Shown in pieces: positions 26,667 through 34,732 of a stretch of 57,125 nt of DNA. The notes under the pieces are model-generated. The model made no database searches. It had not been told where the DNA came from and worked only from the letters and a program-made list of their open reading frames with translations. Within the stretch, counting starts at the first letter, position 1. Each line of letters opens with the position of its first letter. This DNA is from Cellulomonas triticagri (GTDB taxonomy: Bacteria; Actinomycetota; Actinomycetes; Actinomycetales; Cellulomonadaceae), in the NCBI RefSeq assembly GCF_003696205.1, contig NZ_RFFI01000008.1:1-57125 (forward strand), given 5' to 3'. Made by a program: the position numbers and the translations under genes.

Positions 26667-27296
26667 TCACGACGGGTGGGTCCAGACGATCAGCGCCGCC
26701 TCGACCACGGCCCCGACGACGACGAGCAGCATCCCCGTGAGGAGCAGACCCAGCGAGGTGCGGAGCGCGACGGCGAACGGTGGCCGGGGACGACCTCGGA
26801 AGAGCGACCCGACGAGGACCACGACCGGGTAGAGCCCGCCGGCCGCGGCCAGCAGCAGGCCGCCGAACTCGAGCAGGACGTAGGGGAGCACCCGGGCGAC
26901 GACCTCCTGCGCGCCGATCTCGGCGATCACGGCGTGCGCGGTCGCACCGACCCAGGCGCTCGTCGTCAGCAGCGCGGCGATCGTCCCGAGGCCCCACGTC
27001 ATCGCGCCGGTGAACGCCAGCAGCACGGCGCCGAGGTTCTGCCCCAGGATGGTCAGCACCGTCGACGGCAGCGTGCCGGGTCCGGGGACGACACCACCCT
27101 GCCCGGGGTCCGGCGCGTAGGCGCCGTACCCGGCGGCGGCGCCGATCCCGGCGATCGCCAGCGCCAGCACGGCGGCCACGGTGACGTCGGCCCCGCGGGC
27201 ACCGCCGAGCACCAGCCCACGCAGCGCCGCGCCGCGCGGGGAGCGGGGTGCGAGGTCCGGTGCGAGGCGCGCGACCTCGACGGCTGGACCGGTCAT
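26667..27296 (-). CDS. SpoIIM/DUF95-family membrane protein
   Basis: A 209-residue integral membrane protein. The core NLGAVLLAFTGAMTWGLGTIAALLTTSAWVGATAHAVIA...VLPYVLLEFGGLLLAAAGGLY is a clear match to the SpoIIM/DUF95 pattern (LLAF.GG...G.GT, then LPH..LE and A.GG). DUF95 proteins are a near-universal component of circular bacteriocin clusters, where they assist maturation, secretion or immunity. It follows the precursor gene across a hairpin. In this position DUF95 strongly supports the bacteriocin interpretation. Start ATG 27296 has GGAGG upstream. Confidence 0.8.
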   Translation of the reverse strand: MTGPAVEVARLAPDLAPRSPRGAALRGLVLGGARGADVTVAAVLALAIAGIGAAAGYGAYAPDPGQGGVVPGPGTLPSTVLTILGQNLGAVLLAFTGAMTWGLGTIAALLTTSAWVGATAHAVIAEIGAQEVVARVLPYVLLEFGGLLLAAAGGLYPVVVLVGSLFRGRPRPPFAVALRTSLGLLLTGMLLVVVGAVVEAALIVWTHPS

Positions 27297-27322
27297 GGAC
27301 CCTCCTCGTGCTCGGGGCGGGA

Positions 27323-27358
27323 CGGTCGGCGGACGCTCGTACGGGCGGCCGCCGACCG
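27323..27358 (-). terminator. Hairpin between precursor and export genes
   Basis: Perfect 10-bp arms CGGTCGGCGG (27323-27332) and CCGCCGACCG (27349-27358) with a 16-nt loop start 5 nt beyond the precursor stop. It could act as a partial terminator or RNA stabiliser, giving more precursor than transporter message, as in other bacteriocin operons. Confidence 0.6.
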
Positions 27359-27363
27359 CGCGG

Positions 27364-27654
27364 TCACGCGATGAACGCCTTGCGGGCGGCGGCCTTGCCG
27401 AGCGTGGCCACGAATCCCCGGATCGCGGCGTAGATCGCCGCCGAGGTGCCGGCGGAGAACGCCGCGAGCGCGATCGAGAAGGCCCAGCCGCCGACCTCGA
27501 ACGCGTTCCACAGCGTCGCGGCGGTCGCCGTCGACAGCGCGAAGGTTCCGGTGACCCACATCATGGCGACGCCCCCGAGGGTCAGACCCATGAGGGTCGC
27601 GACAGCCGCGGCGGCGATGGTGGTCGTCTTCGACCGGGAAGTGGTCTCGAGCAT
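27364..27654 (-). CDS. AS-48-like circular bacteriocin precursor
   Basis: A 96-residue peptide from ATG 27654 with AAGGAG upstream. Residues 1-33 form a hydrophobic leader similar in length and character to the 35-residue AS-48 leader. From Phe38 the sequence aligns without gaps to mature AS-48: F-x-L/I, A43, A45, T47, N50, E53, and G55-G56-W57 correspond to F5, I7, A10, A12, T14, N17, E20 and G22-G23-W24. The end ARKAFIA resembles KRAVIAW but lacks the final Trp. Predicted mature part is about 60-63 residues, highly helical and hydrophobic with a basic C-terminal helix. Circularisation is inferred from the family. Confidence 0.85.
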   Translation of the reverse strand: MLETTSRSKTTTIAAAAVATLMGLTLGGVAMMWVTGTFALSTATAATLWNAFEVGGWAFSIALAAFSAGTSAAIYAAIRGFVATLGKAAARKAFIA

Positions 27655-27717
27655 GGACGTGCTCCTTCTGTGATGGGTGAACGAGAGCCGTGCTGCGGCG
27701 GCTGCTCGTCCCGGAAC

Positions 27718-27729
27718 CCGGGTACCCGG
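27718..27729. promoter_or_regulatory. 12-bp palindrome upstream of the bacteriocin precursor
   Basis: CCGGGTACCCGG is a perfect palindrome 64 bp upstream of the precursor start, between it and the LysR-like HTH gene. It could be an operator for the cluster; similar half-sites with a 10-bp spacer occur at 11601-11626. No experimental support. Confidence 0.35.
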
Positions 27730-27793
27730 CCAGGACGACCCCCGCACCGCGATGCTCGTCGGGACGGCGACTGCTCCGCGAGGATCCTGCGGA

Positions 27794-28096
27794 TCACGCA
27801 CGGACGGTTGCGGATGTCGCAGTCTCGACGTGCCCCGGACGTGCGGTACCGGGATCTCCGACGATCGCGGCGACGGTCCCGAGGGCCTCGTGCGCGAGCG
27901 GCAGGATCGCCTCGCCGCGATCCGTCAGGCGCATCCCGGCGCGCTCTCGCTCGAACACGGCGCCGCCGACGGATCGCTCGAACGCCGTGAGGTGGCGGCT
28001 GACCGCCGACTCCGAGTAGCCGAGCTCGACGGCGGCGTCCCGGATGCTGCCGAGCTCCCCCACCGCCACGAACGCCCGCAGGCCGTTCAGGTTCAC
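27794..28096 (-). CDS. LysR-type HTH-only protein
   Basis: A 100-residue protein containing a complete LysR-family winged HTH (MNLNGLRAFVAVGELGSIRDAAVELGYSESAVSRHLTAFERSVGG..., RLTDRGEAIL) but ending soon after the linker helix, with no effector-binding domain. Neighbouring frames contain no continuation of one, so it is not a simple frameshift remnant of a full LTTR. It points toward the bacteriocin precursor 139 bp downstream and may regulate it. Alternative: a decayed LTTR whose 3' part was deleted. Confidence 0.7.
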   Translation of the reverse strand: MNLNGLRAFVAVGELGSIRDAAVELGYSESAVSRHLTAFERSVGGAVFERERAGMRLTDRGEAILPLAHEALGTVAAIVGDPGTARPGHVETATSATVRA

Positions 28097-28412
28097 GCCT
28101 CATCCCCCCTGGATGGTCGCCGGACGTACAGGTGACGTGACCTCGGAGCGACGGCACAGGGCTCGCCGGGTCGGTCGTCCGACCGCTCGCCTGAGCACGC
28201 TGTCGCAGGTCACGACCTCGTCCGAGGCTAGCAGCGGCAGTCATCGAGGTCAGCAAGACTGTCAAGTCGGGCCCTGACGCCTGCAGGATGCGCAGGCGAG
28301 CGCTTTCCTCCCGGAGCCGGGAGCTCTGTGCGACGACGACCCCCGCACACGCGCGAGAGCCGGGGCCCGCCCCACGGTGCGGACCCCGGCTCTGCGTCGT
28401 GACGCCGCTGGG
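28097..28412. other. Intergenic stretch without a gene
   Basis: No plausible coding frame. It contains the LysR-like gene's upstream region, a small inverted repeat CTCCCGG-CCGGGAG (28308-28323) and the terminator hairpin of the protease gene at 28356-28393. Nothing else stands out. Confidence 0.6.
28356..28393 (-). terminator. Terminator hairpin after protease gene
   Basis: Arms AGAGCCGGGG (28356-28365) and CCCCGGCTCT (28384-28393) form a perfect 10-bp stem with an 18-nt loop, about 20 nt past the stop of the secreted protease gene. Confidence 0.65.
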
Positions 28413-30407
28413 TCAGGCGATGGTCCGCACCCCCGCGACCGGGGTGCGGCGGGCGCGGATGACCGTGTGCGCCCCGATGCCGACGAGCATCGCGGCCACC
28501 AGCACGATCAGCGCGGCGGAGACGCCGGTCTGCGCGAGCACCCCGTCGTCCCCGCCACCGGGGGCCGCAGCCGCGGCGACGTCGTCACCGACCACCGCGG
28601 CGTCCGCGGCGACGGTGAACGTCACGGGCTGGCCGAAGTCGCTGTCGACGCTCGCGAGGGACTGGTTCGCGGTGAACCGGTGGTCGCGGGCCTCCAGCGC
28701 CTCGGGCAGCTCGATCGTCCACGTCCCGTCGACCACGTCGGCGTGCAGCAGCGGGCCGTGCCCGGTGTCCAGGCCGACCCGCGCGCCGTCGAGCCCCGTG
28801 CCGGACACGGTGGTCGGCGCGGTCGCCGGGGTGAACGAGCCCCCGTCGACGGGGTCGGTGATCGCCGGGGCGACCGGGACGACCTCGAAGGTGCTGGTCG
28901 ACGGCTCGCCCGGGGTTCCGGTGATCTGCTGCACGGTCACGGTGTAGCGGCCGTAGGACAGGTCGACCTCGTGCTCCCAGGTGCCGTCCTCCGCGACCTC
29001 GACCACGGCCTCGACGTCACCGGTGAGCGCGACGTCCTCGCCCGCGGCACCGACCCCGGCGAGGCGCTGCACGCTGGTCAGCACCCGCTCGCCGTCACCC
29101 GGGGAGGTGAGGGCGGTGACGGGCAGGACCTCGTACTCCAGCACCGTCGGCGCGGAGGCGGAGTACCCGGAGCGCGCGACCAGCGTGTAGCTGATCGGAC
29201 CGAGGACCTCGGTCGCGGGGAACGACCACGTGCCCGCGGCGCCGACCGGGACCTCGAAGGGCTCCCCGACCGACGGCTCGACCGCCAGGGTCGTCCCGGC
29301 ACCGGCGGTGCCGGAGATCGTGGCACCGGGGGCGACGACCGATCCGGTGGCCGGGCCGGTGAGCACGGGCGCGGCGACCTGGACCGCGACGGAGTACCCG
29401 CCGGTCACCGCCAGCGCGGCCTGCAGGTCGGCCGCGAACATGACGGGGGCCCCGCCTGCCGTACCACCGCCGGAGACCACGCCGACCGCGGTGCTGCCCT
29501 GGAGGACCGCGCCGCCGGAGTCGCCCGGAGCGCCGGGCACATCGGTCCAGAACCCGTAGACCGTCCGGCCGTCGACGCTCGCGTAGCCGATCGAGTCCAC
29601 GGTGCCGGAGGTGAACCCGGTGGTGCGGCCGGACTTCACCACGCTCGCGCCCGGGCGCGCGGTGCCGACCGCGGTGACCGGTCGCGTCGACGCCGACAGG
29701 TCACCGGTGGTGGTCCAGTCGGTGACGACCGGCAGCAGGTCCAGGTCCGTGTTCGTCACGTCGATCACCGACACGTCGGTGCTGGCGGCGTCCGCCTGAC
29801 CCTCGGTGTTGCCAGGGCCTCCGAACTGGGAGAACCCGAACGCGCCGAGCTCGGCGAGACCCGCGATGTCGTCGTTGCCGGTCGCACCGCCGCCTGCGGG
29901 GTCGCCCGCGGGGACGGTCAGCACCGCGTCGGCGTACGAGCCGTCATCCGTGCAGTGCCCGGCGGAGACGACCGCGGGAGCCCCGTCCGGGGTGAACCCG
30001 GCGAAGCCGATCGAGCACAGACCGAGATCGTCGCTGGACCCACTCATCGCCGCGTACCCCGCGCCACCGACGACGTCGGTGACGGACAGCGCGCTCAGCG
30101 GCGCGTCCAGCAACCGGACCTCGACGTTGCGGTGGTCCTCCACGAACTCCTCGGCGACGTCCTCCAGCGCGTCGACCGGGTCGGTCGTCGTCAGGACCAC
30201 GGTGCCCGCGGCGTCGACCGTGACCGCCTCGACACCCTCCAGCGCCAGCAGCTCGCTCGCCTGCGCCTCGAACTCGGCGCCCGAGGTCGGCGCGACCTCC
30301 GCGGCGTCGTCAGCGTGCGCCGCGCCACCGGCGAAGCCGGTCAGCCCCGCGAGCACCATCGATCCTGCGACCGCGCACGCCGCGCGGACCTTCCACCCTG
30401 CTGTCAT
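28413..30407 (-). CDS. Sortase-anchored trypsin-like (S1) serine protease
   Basis: A 664-residue secreted protein from ATG 30407. A signal peptide ends near AHA (residues 30-32). An alpha-lytic/streptogrisin-like domain follows with SAGHC (His151), a likely Asp211 in TDVSVIDV and GAPGDSGGAV (Ser297); Cys131 and Cys152 suit the usual disulfide. The C-terminal half holds repeated bacterial Ig-like/adhesion domains (GSVVAPGATISGTAG; repeats around SPGDGERV, DPVDGGSF). It ends with LAQTG, a hydrophobic helix and RARR, a class-E-like sortase signal, so it should be displayed on the wall. Pro region of ~100 residues probably precedes the protease. Confidence 0.88.
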   Translation of the reverse strand: MTAGWKVRAACAVAGSMVLAGLTGFAGGAAHADDAAEVAPTSGAEFEAQASELLALEGVEAVTVDAAGTVVLTTTDPVDALEDVAEEFVEDHRNVEVRLLDAPLSALSVTDVVGGAGYAAMSGSSDDLGLCSIGFAGFTPDGAPAVVSAGHCTDDGSYADAVLTVPAGDPAGGGATGNDDIAGLAELGAFGFSQFGGPGNTEGQADAASTDVSVIDVTNTDLDLLPVVTDWTTTGDLSASTRPVTAVGTARPGASVVKSGRTTGFTSGTVDSIGYASVDGRTVYGFWTDVPGAPGDSGGAVLQGSTAVGVVSGGGTAGGAPVMFAADLQAALAVTGGYSVAVQVAAPVLTGPATGSVVAPGATISGTAGAGTTLAVEPSVGEPFEVPVGAAGTWSFPATEVLGPISYTLVARSGYSASAPTVLEYEVLPVTALTSPGDGERVLTSVQRLAGVGAAGEDVALTGDVEAVVEVAEDGTWEHEVDLSYGRYTVTVQQITGTPGEPSTSTFEVVPVAPAITDPVDGGSFTPATAPTTVSGTGLDGARVGLDTGHGPLLHADVVDGTWTIELPEALEARDHRFTANQSLASVDSDFGQPVTFTVAADAAVVGDDVAAAAAPGGGDDGVLAQTGVSAALIVLVAAMLVGIGAHTVIRARRTPVAGVRTIA

Positions 30408-30585
30408 GACACTCCGATCCAGCGTTCCCCCGGACACGGCGCACCGCCCGTCCCTGAGGTCGCGACGCGGGCAGCGCAGAACACCCCGACGCTGGCAGCC
30501 GCCTCGGCCACTCACCGCGGCTCCGGGCAGCACCTAGGTGCCTCGGCGGGCTGACCCCATCGGCGGGCGGGGCCGCGGCCTGCGT

Positions 30586-30627
30586 GACGAGGGCCGGGCC
30601 GACCGCGAGGTCGACCCGGCCCTCGTC
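30586..30627 (-). terminator. Terminator hairpin after lipoprotein gene
   Basis: A 13-bp perfect stem pairs 30586-30598 with 30615-30627 around a 16-nt loop, starting 11 nt past the lipoprotein stop at 30639. Intergenic 30408-30638 otherwise holds only the protease promoter region. Confidence 0.7.
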
Positions 30628-30638
30628 GGGGAGCGGGG

Positions 30639-31367
30639 TCAGGTGCGAGCCAGCGGCACCGAGATCCGCTCGTTCACGGCCAGGTCGTGCTCGAGGTCGC
30701 CGTCCGCACTCCTCGGGGTGAACGTGAGGTCGAGGTCGAGCACGTCGATCTCGCCCAGCGGGAAGTTCATCCCCTCGGTGAACGACTCCCCCGGACCGAG
30801 CACGTAGATGTTGTCCTCGTGGTACTCCTTGACCGCGTCGGGCGACAGGCCCAGCTCGCGGAACCCCTCGTTGGTGTCGTACCCGAGGTTGCGGCCGTCC
30901 GCCGTGGGCCGGACGTTCACCATGCTCGCCCCCAGCCGCACCGGCTCGTCCCCGGTGTTCGTCACGGTCCAGGACAGGTAGACCACCGGGGCGCCCTCGG
31001 CCAGCGCCTGCGTGCCGTCGGAGAAGTACTGGTCCCGCGTCCCGGGAAAGCGCCCCGAGTCGTTGATGCGGACGCTCAGCGACGCGAGCTGGACCGTCGC
31101 GAGCTCCTCACCGACGTTCTGGGCCGGATGCGCCCACGGGGCGGTCACCAGGCCCTCGGTCGATCCGACGACGCCGGCTCCGGCGTCGTCGACCTCGGTG
31201 ACGGCGACGGTCTCGGTGTCCTCGTCGGTGCCGGTCTCCGGGGTCGGCTCGACAGCAGCAGCCGTCGGCTCGGCCGGCTCCGGGTCGCTGCTCGTGCACG
31301 CGGCGAGGGTCACGGCGGGCGCGGCGCTCAGCGCGAGGGCCGACCACGGCCCCGGGGTGTGCTTCAT
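30639..31367 (-). CDS. Lipoprotein, unknown function
   Basis: A 242-residue secreted lipoprotein. The signal peptide and lipobox VTLAACTSS put the lipid Cys near residue 24, followed by an acidic, Thr/Glu-rich linker. The folded part (WAHPAQNVGEELATVQLASLSVRIND... VYLSWTVTNTGDEPVRLGASMV... ) looks like an Ig-like beta sandwich of the DUF4352/telomeric-repeat type found in actinobacterial lipoproteins. No catalytic motif. It lies alone, with a terminator behind it. Function unknown. Confidence 0.78.
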   Translation of the reverse strand: MKHTPGPWSALALSAAPAVTLAACTSSDPEPAEPTAAAVEPTPETGTDEDTETVAVTEVDDAGAGVVGSTEGLVTAPWAHPAQNVGEELATVQLASLSVRINDSGRFPGTRDQYFSDGTQALAEGAPVVYLSWTVTNTGDEPVRLGASMVNVRPTADGRNLGYDTNEGFRELGLSPDAVKEYHEDNIYVLGPGESFTEGMNFPLGEIDVLDLDLTFTPRSADGDLEHDLAVNERISVPLART

Positions 31368-31622
31368 CGACTGCGTCCTCTCCCAGCGGTGGTGCGCCAC
31401 GGCAGGGCCGCCATCACCGGGCCCCGGGCGCCGTGGCAGCATCGGGCGCACAGCCGCAGGACAGGGGGCTCCTGAACACCACCTACCCAGAACCCGGCGT
31501 CAGACGGCACCCCGGCTCGCTCCCACCCCCCGCCCGGGATCTGGGTGGTGTCCCCGGTGCGACGCTGGGCCGGGGCGGACCGGAGTCGACCGGTCGCCGG
31601 GAGGCAGCGAGGGGTGAGTGGG

Positions 31623-31886
31623 ATGGATCTGAGCGACCCCCGGACCGTGGGCACGGCACCGACGGTCGACGACGACGGCGAGGCGCGGCGGTGGCGCCTG
31701 GCGAGGCAGACAGCGACCCGGGTGGTGTGCTCCCACGCCCACGACGCCGCGGACGCCCGCGACCTGCTGGAGCTGCTCGGCCTCGCCCCCTCCGAGGACG
31801 ACGGCGAGAGCACGGACGCCGCCCCCGAGCAGGACGGCGGGCCCAACAAGCGCCCTCGGGCCGCCCTCCAGGCCAGCACCCCGTGA
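31623..31886 (+). CDS. Small hypothetical protein
   Basis: An 87-residue protein, acidic at both ends with a central segment DGEARRWRLARQTATRVVCSHAHDAADARDLLELLGL. This block is typical of small actinobacterial proteins of unknown function. ATG 31623 lies 9 nt after GAGGGG. The last codons and the stop TGA (31884-31886) come from a decayed duplicate of the siderophore gene's 3' end, so the original C-terminus may have been replaced. Confidence 0.6.
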   Translation: MDLSDPRTVGTAPTVDDDGEARRWRLARQTATRVVCSHAHDAADARDLLELLGLAPSEDDGESTDAAPEQDGGPNKRPRAALQASTP

Positions 31887-32012
31887 ACGCCACGGCCTCT
31901 GGTCCACCCCGCGCGTCCCCACGAGGTGCCACCGCAGGGTCGTGAGCGACCCGGCCTCCCCCGCGAGAGACGCGGAGAGCGCGGCGCTCTCCGCGAGCGC
32001 CTACCCGGTGGT
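31855..32012 (-). pseudogene. Decayed copy of the siderophore-interacting protein 3' end
   Basis: This stretch aligns with 33788-33955, the 3' end of the intact siderophore-interacting gene. The block 31,884-32,010 is about 90% identical. On the minus strand it still reads ALAESAALSASLAGEAG, then LTTLRWHLVGTRGVDQ, against the functional [17 protein letters not shown] and [17 protein letters not shown] one-base deletion near 31898 then breaks the frame. No start or catalytic part is present. It is a fragment left by duplication or recombination. Confidence 0.8.
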
Positions 32013-32158
32013 GCGGACCCGGTACCTGCGCCGACGGCGCTGACCCGGCGGAGGCGCGCGGGTGCCGCTTCGTCGGGCACGTTCTCCGGGCCTGGTGTCG
32101 GATGGATGGCGACCGGACCACCGACCCGTGGCCACCGCCGGCCGCTCGAAGGAGCCCC

Positions 32159-33730
32159 ATGTCGTCCCGCACCCCGCGCCGCGCCGCCGCGGTCGCCGCC
32201 GCGGGCGTGCTGCTCGCGCTGGCCGCGTGCAGCCCGTCGTCGCCTCCCGAGTCGCCCGACCCCGGGGAGCCGACCCCCGCCGCGCTCGACCGGTTCTACG
32301 ACCAGGAGCTGACCTTCGGCGCGTGCGCGGAGTACGCGACCACCGCGATCGAGGTCCAGGCGCTGTCCGCCGACCCCACGCACGAGTGCGCGCGCCTGGA
32401 GGTGCCGCTCGACTACGACGCCCCCGACGGCGAGGTCGCGTCGATCGCGCTGATGCGCGTGCCCGCCCGCGGCGAGGCGATCGGGTCCCTGGTGCTGAAC
32501 ACGGGCGGCCCCGGGGGCTCGGGGCTGTCGGCGGCGTCGACCACGGCGGCGGCGCTCGCGCAGAGCCCGATGACCGAGCGGTTCGACCTGGTCGGCTTCG
32601 ACCCGCGCGGCGTGGGCGCGTCGGCCCCGGCCGTCGACTGCTACTCCGACGCGCAGGCGGACGAGGGGAGCGTGCCGACCACGGCGATCGGGACCACGGT
32701 GCGCTGGACCCAGGAGGACACCCGCGACCTGGCCGAGGGCTGCGCGGAGGGCTCGGGCGGCGAGGAGGTGCTGGCGCACCTCGGCACCCGGGACGCCGCC
32801 CGCGACATGGACGTGCTCCGCGAGGTGCTCGGCGACGAGCAGCTGACGTTCCTCGGCCAGTCCTACGGGACGCGGCTCGGCGCCGTGTACGCGGAGATGT
32901 TCCCCGAGGCCGTGCGGGCGATGGTCCTGGACGGGGCGGTCGACCCGCGGCACGACCAGGCCGAGCGGCGGGTGGCGAGCTTCGTCGCGTTCCAGCGGGC
33001 GTTCGACCAGATGGCGGCGTTCTGCGCGCAGCAGCCCGGGTGCCCCCTCGGCACCGACCCGGCGGGGGCCACCGCGGCGTTCCAGGAGATCGTCCGCCCG
33101 CTGCTCGACGCCCCGGTGCCGACCGAGATCGGTCCCGGCCTCGACTTCGACGCCGCCGTCGACGGGGTGCTCGCGGGACTGTACGACTCGCAGGCGTGGC
33201 CGGTCATCATCGAAGGGATCACGGAGGTCCAGCAGGGTCGCGGCGACCTCCTGCAGACGATCAGCCACGTGTACGCGGGCCGGGACGAGGACGGCCGCTG
33301 GCCGAACTTCCCCGAGGCCAACCTCGCGATCAACTGCGTCGACGAGGAGCGGATGACGCCCCAGGAGACCGCCGAGCTGCGCGCCGCCGTGGTCGAGGCG
33401 GCCCCGTTCATCGACCCGGGCGTCGACCTGACCGAAGGCGCGCGGGACGCGTGCGAGGCGTGGCCCGCGGAGCCGACGCTCGGCTTCCCGTACGCGCAGG
33501 GCCTCGAGGACGTCCCGCCGACGCTGGTCGTCTCGATCACCGGCGACACCACCACGCCCTACGAGAGCGGCGCGCACCTCGCGGAGCAGATCGGCGGCAC
33601 CGTGCTGACCGTCGAGGGCGAGCAGCACACCGTCGTGATGAGCGGCGCGAGCCCGTGCGTGGACGAGATCGCGTCCGCGTACCTCGTCGACCTCACGGTC
33701 CCGGCGCCCGACGCGCGGTGCACCCTGTAG
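32159..33730 (+). CDS. Alpha/beta hydrolase lipoprotein (TAP-like tripeptidyl aminopeptidase)
   Basis: A 523-residue secreted lipoprotein with AAGGAG before ATG 32159. Lipobox ALAACSPSS sets the lipid Cys at about 24. The fold is that of SlpD/TAP peptidases: GGPGGSG oxyanion loop, FDLVGFDPRGVGAS, nucleophile motif GQSYGTRLG, and the C-terminal TAP block with GDTTTPYE (acid) and EQHTVVMSGASPC (His). It probably removes N-terminal peptides or esters outside the cell. Stands alone as a monocistronic gene. Confidence 0.9.
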   Translation: MSSRTPRRAAAVAAAGVLLALAACSPSSPPESPDPGEPTPAALDRFYDQELTFGACAEYATTAIEVQALSADPTHECARLEVPLDYDAPDGEVASIALMRVPARGEAIGSLVLNTGGPGGSGLSAASTTAAALAQSPMTERFDLVGFDPRGVGASAPAVDCYSDAQADEGSVPTTAIGTTVRWTQEDTRDLAEGCAEGSGGEEVLAHLGTRDAARDMDVLREVLGDEQLTFLGQSYGTRLGAVYAEMFPEAVRAMVLDGAVDPRHDQAERRVASFVAFQRAFDQMAAFCAQQPGCPLGTDPAGATAAFQEIVRPLLDAPVPTEIGPGLDFDAAVDGVLAGLYDSQAWPVIIEGITEVQQGRGDLLQTISHVYAGRDEDGRWPNFPEANLAINCVDEERMTPQETAELRAAVVEAAPFIDPGVDLTEGARDACEAWPAEPTLGFPYAQGLEDVPPTLVVSITGDTTTPYESGAHLAEQIGGTVLTVEGEQHTVVMSGASPCVDEIASAYLVDLTVPAPDARCTL

Positions 33731-33783
33731 CCGGGTGCTCGCCAGGGCTGCCGGGTGTCGCGGTCGGAGGGACCGACCGCGGC

Positions 33784-34725
33784 TCAGGCCCCCTCGGCCC
33801 GCCCCTCGCGCCAGTACCCCATGAACGCCACGGCCTTCCGGTCCACCCCGCACGTCCCCACGAGGTGCCGCCGCAGGGTCTTGATCGACCCGGCCTCCCC
33901 CGCGAGCCAGGCGTAGAGCGCGGCGCTCTGCGCGAGCGCCTGCCCGGTGCTGTGGTCGACGGGGACCTCCCAGAGGATCCCGGTCTCGATGTCGACGTCC
34001 TCGACGTCCATCCCCTCGGGCCGCGCGACCTCGTGCGGCATGAGCCGGTGGCACGCGGCCTGCACGGCGGGGACGAGCTGGGACCCGTGGGCGGCGCCGT
34101 CGCGGGGCAGCCACCGGACGGTGACCCCGGCGGGGGCGTCGAGCGGGAGCATGTCGCCGGTGACGGGGACCTCGATGAGGGCCTCGCCGCGGGCGTCGCG
34201 GGGCAGGCGCTCGAGGATGCCCGCGATGGCGGGGGCGGCGGTCTCGTCGCCGGCGAGCAGGAGCCGGTCGGCGTGGGCCGGCGGGACGAAGTCGATGCCC
34301 CCGGCGGGGCCGTCGTGCTCGCGGTTGGGCCCGAGGATGACGAGGGGGTCGCCGACGACGGCGTTGCTGGCCCAGCGGGACGCGGGGCCGACCTCGCCGT
34401 GCAGGACGATGTCGACGTCGAGCTCGCGGACGTCGTGGCGGGCGGTGCGCGCCGTGTAGGTGCGCAGCGGGTGGCGGAGCTCGTCCGGGAGGTCGCGCCA
34501 CTCGAGGTACCAGTTGTCACCGCTCGGGACGGTCTCGTAGCCGCAGGGCAACGGCATGAGCAGCTTGATGCGCTGGTCGTAGCCGTTGTCGGCGAACTGG
34601 TCGAGGTCGTCACCGGTGAACGTGAACCGCCGGAACGACGGGCTCAGCTGCTCGATCCGGGCGACGCGCACGTCGAAGAACCGGAACGGCGTGGTGACGG
34701 CCGGTGCGGCGGTGGACGTCGTCAT
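33784..34725 (-). CDS. Siderophore-interacting FAD-binding protein
   Basis: A 313-residue SIP/ViuB-like flavoprotein that reduces ferric siderophores inside the cell. The FAD_binding_9 region ([30 protein letters not shown] ... [47 protein letters not shown]) and the C-terminal SIP block ([53 protein letters not shown]) are complete. ATG 34725 is supported by a TACCGT -10 box ending 7 nt before it and an iron box overlapping the promoter, so expression should rise when iron is scarce. A decayed duplicate of its 3' end lies 1.8 kb away at 31855-32012. Confidence 0.93.
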   Translation of the reverse strand: MTTSTAAPAVTTPFRFFDVRVARIEQLSPSFRRFTFTGDDLDQFADNGYDQRIKLLMPLPCGYETVPSGDNWYLEWRDLPDELRHPLRTYTARTARHDVRELDVDIVLHGEVGPASRWASNAVVGDPLVILGPNREHDGPAGGIDFVPPAHADRLLLAGDETAAPAIAGILERLPRDARGEALIEVPVTGDMLPLDAPAGVTVRWLPRDGAAHGSQLVPAVQAACHRLMPHEVARPEGMDVEDVDIETGILWEVPVDHSTGQALAQSAALYAWLAGEAGSIKTLRRHLVGTCGVDRKAVAFMGYWREGRAEGA

Positions 34726-34732
34726 GCTCGCC

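Noticed and set aside
27364..27654. Interpretation as a holin or small membrane protein
   Set aside because: The ungapped match to AS-48 from Phe38 with GGW at the same place, and the DUF95 and ABC genes downstream, explain it better.
31364..34501. 1,045-codon minus-strand open frame across the hydrolase gene
   Set aside because: Arg/Gly/Pro-rich composition and antisense to the clearly coding TAP-like hydrolase and part of the siderophore gene; no domain seen.
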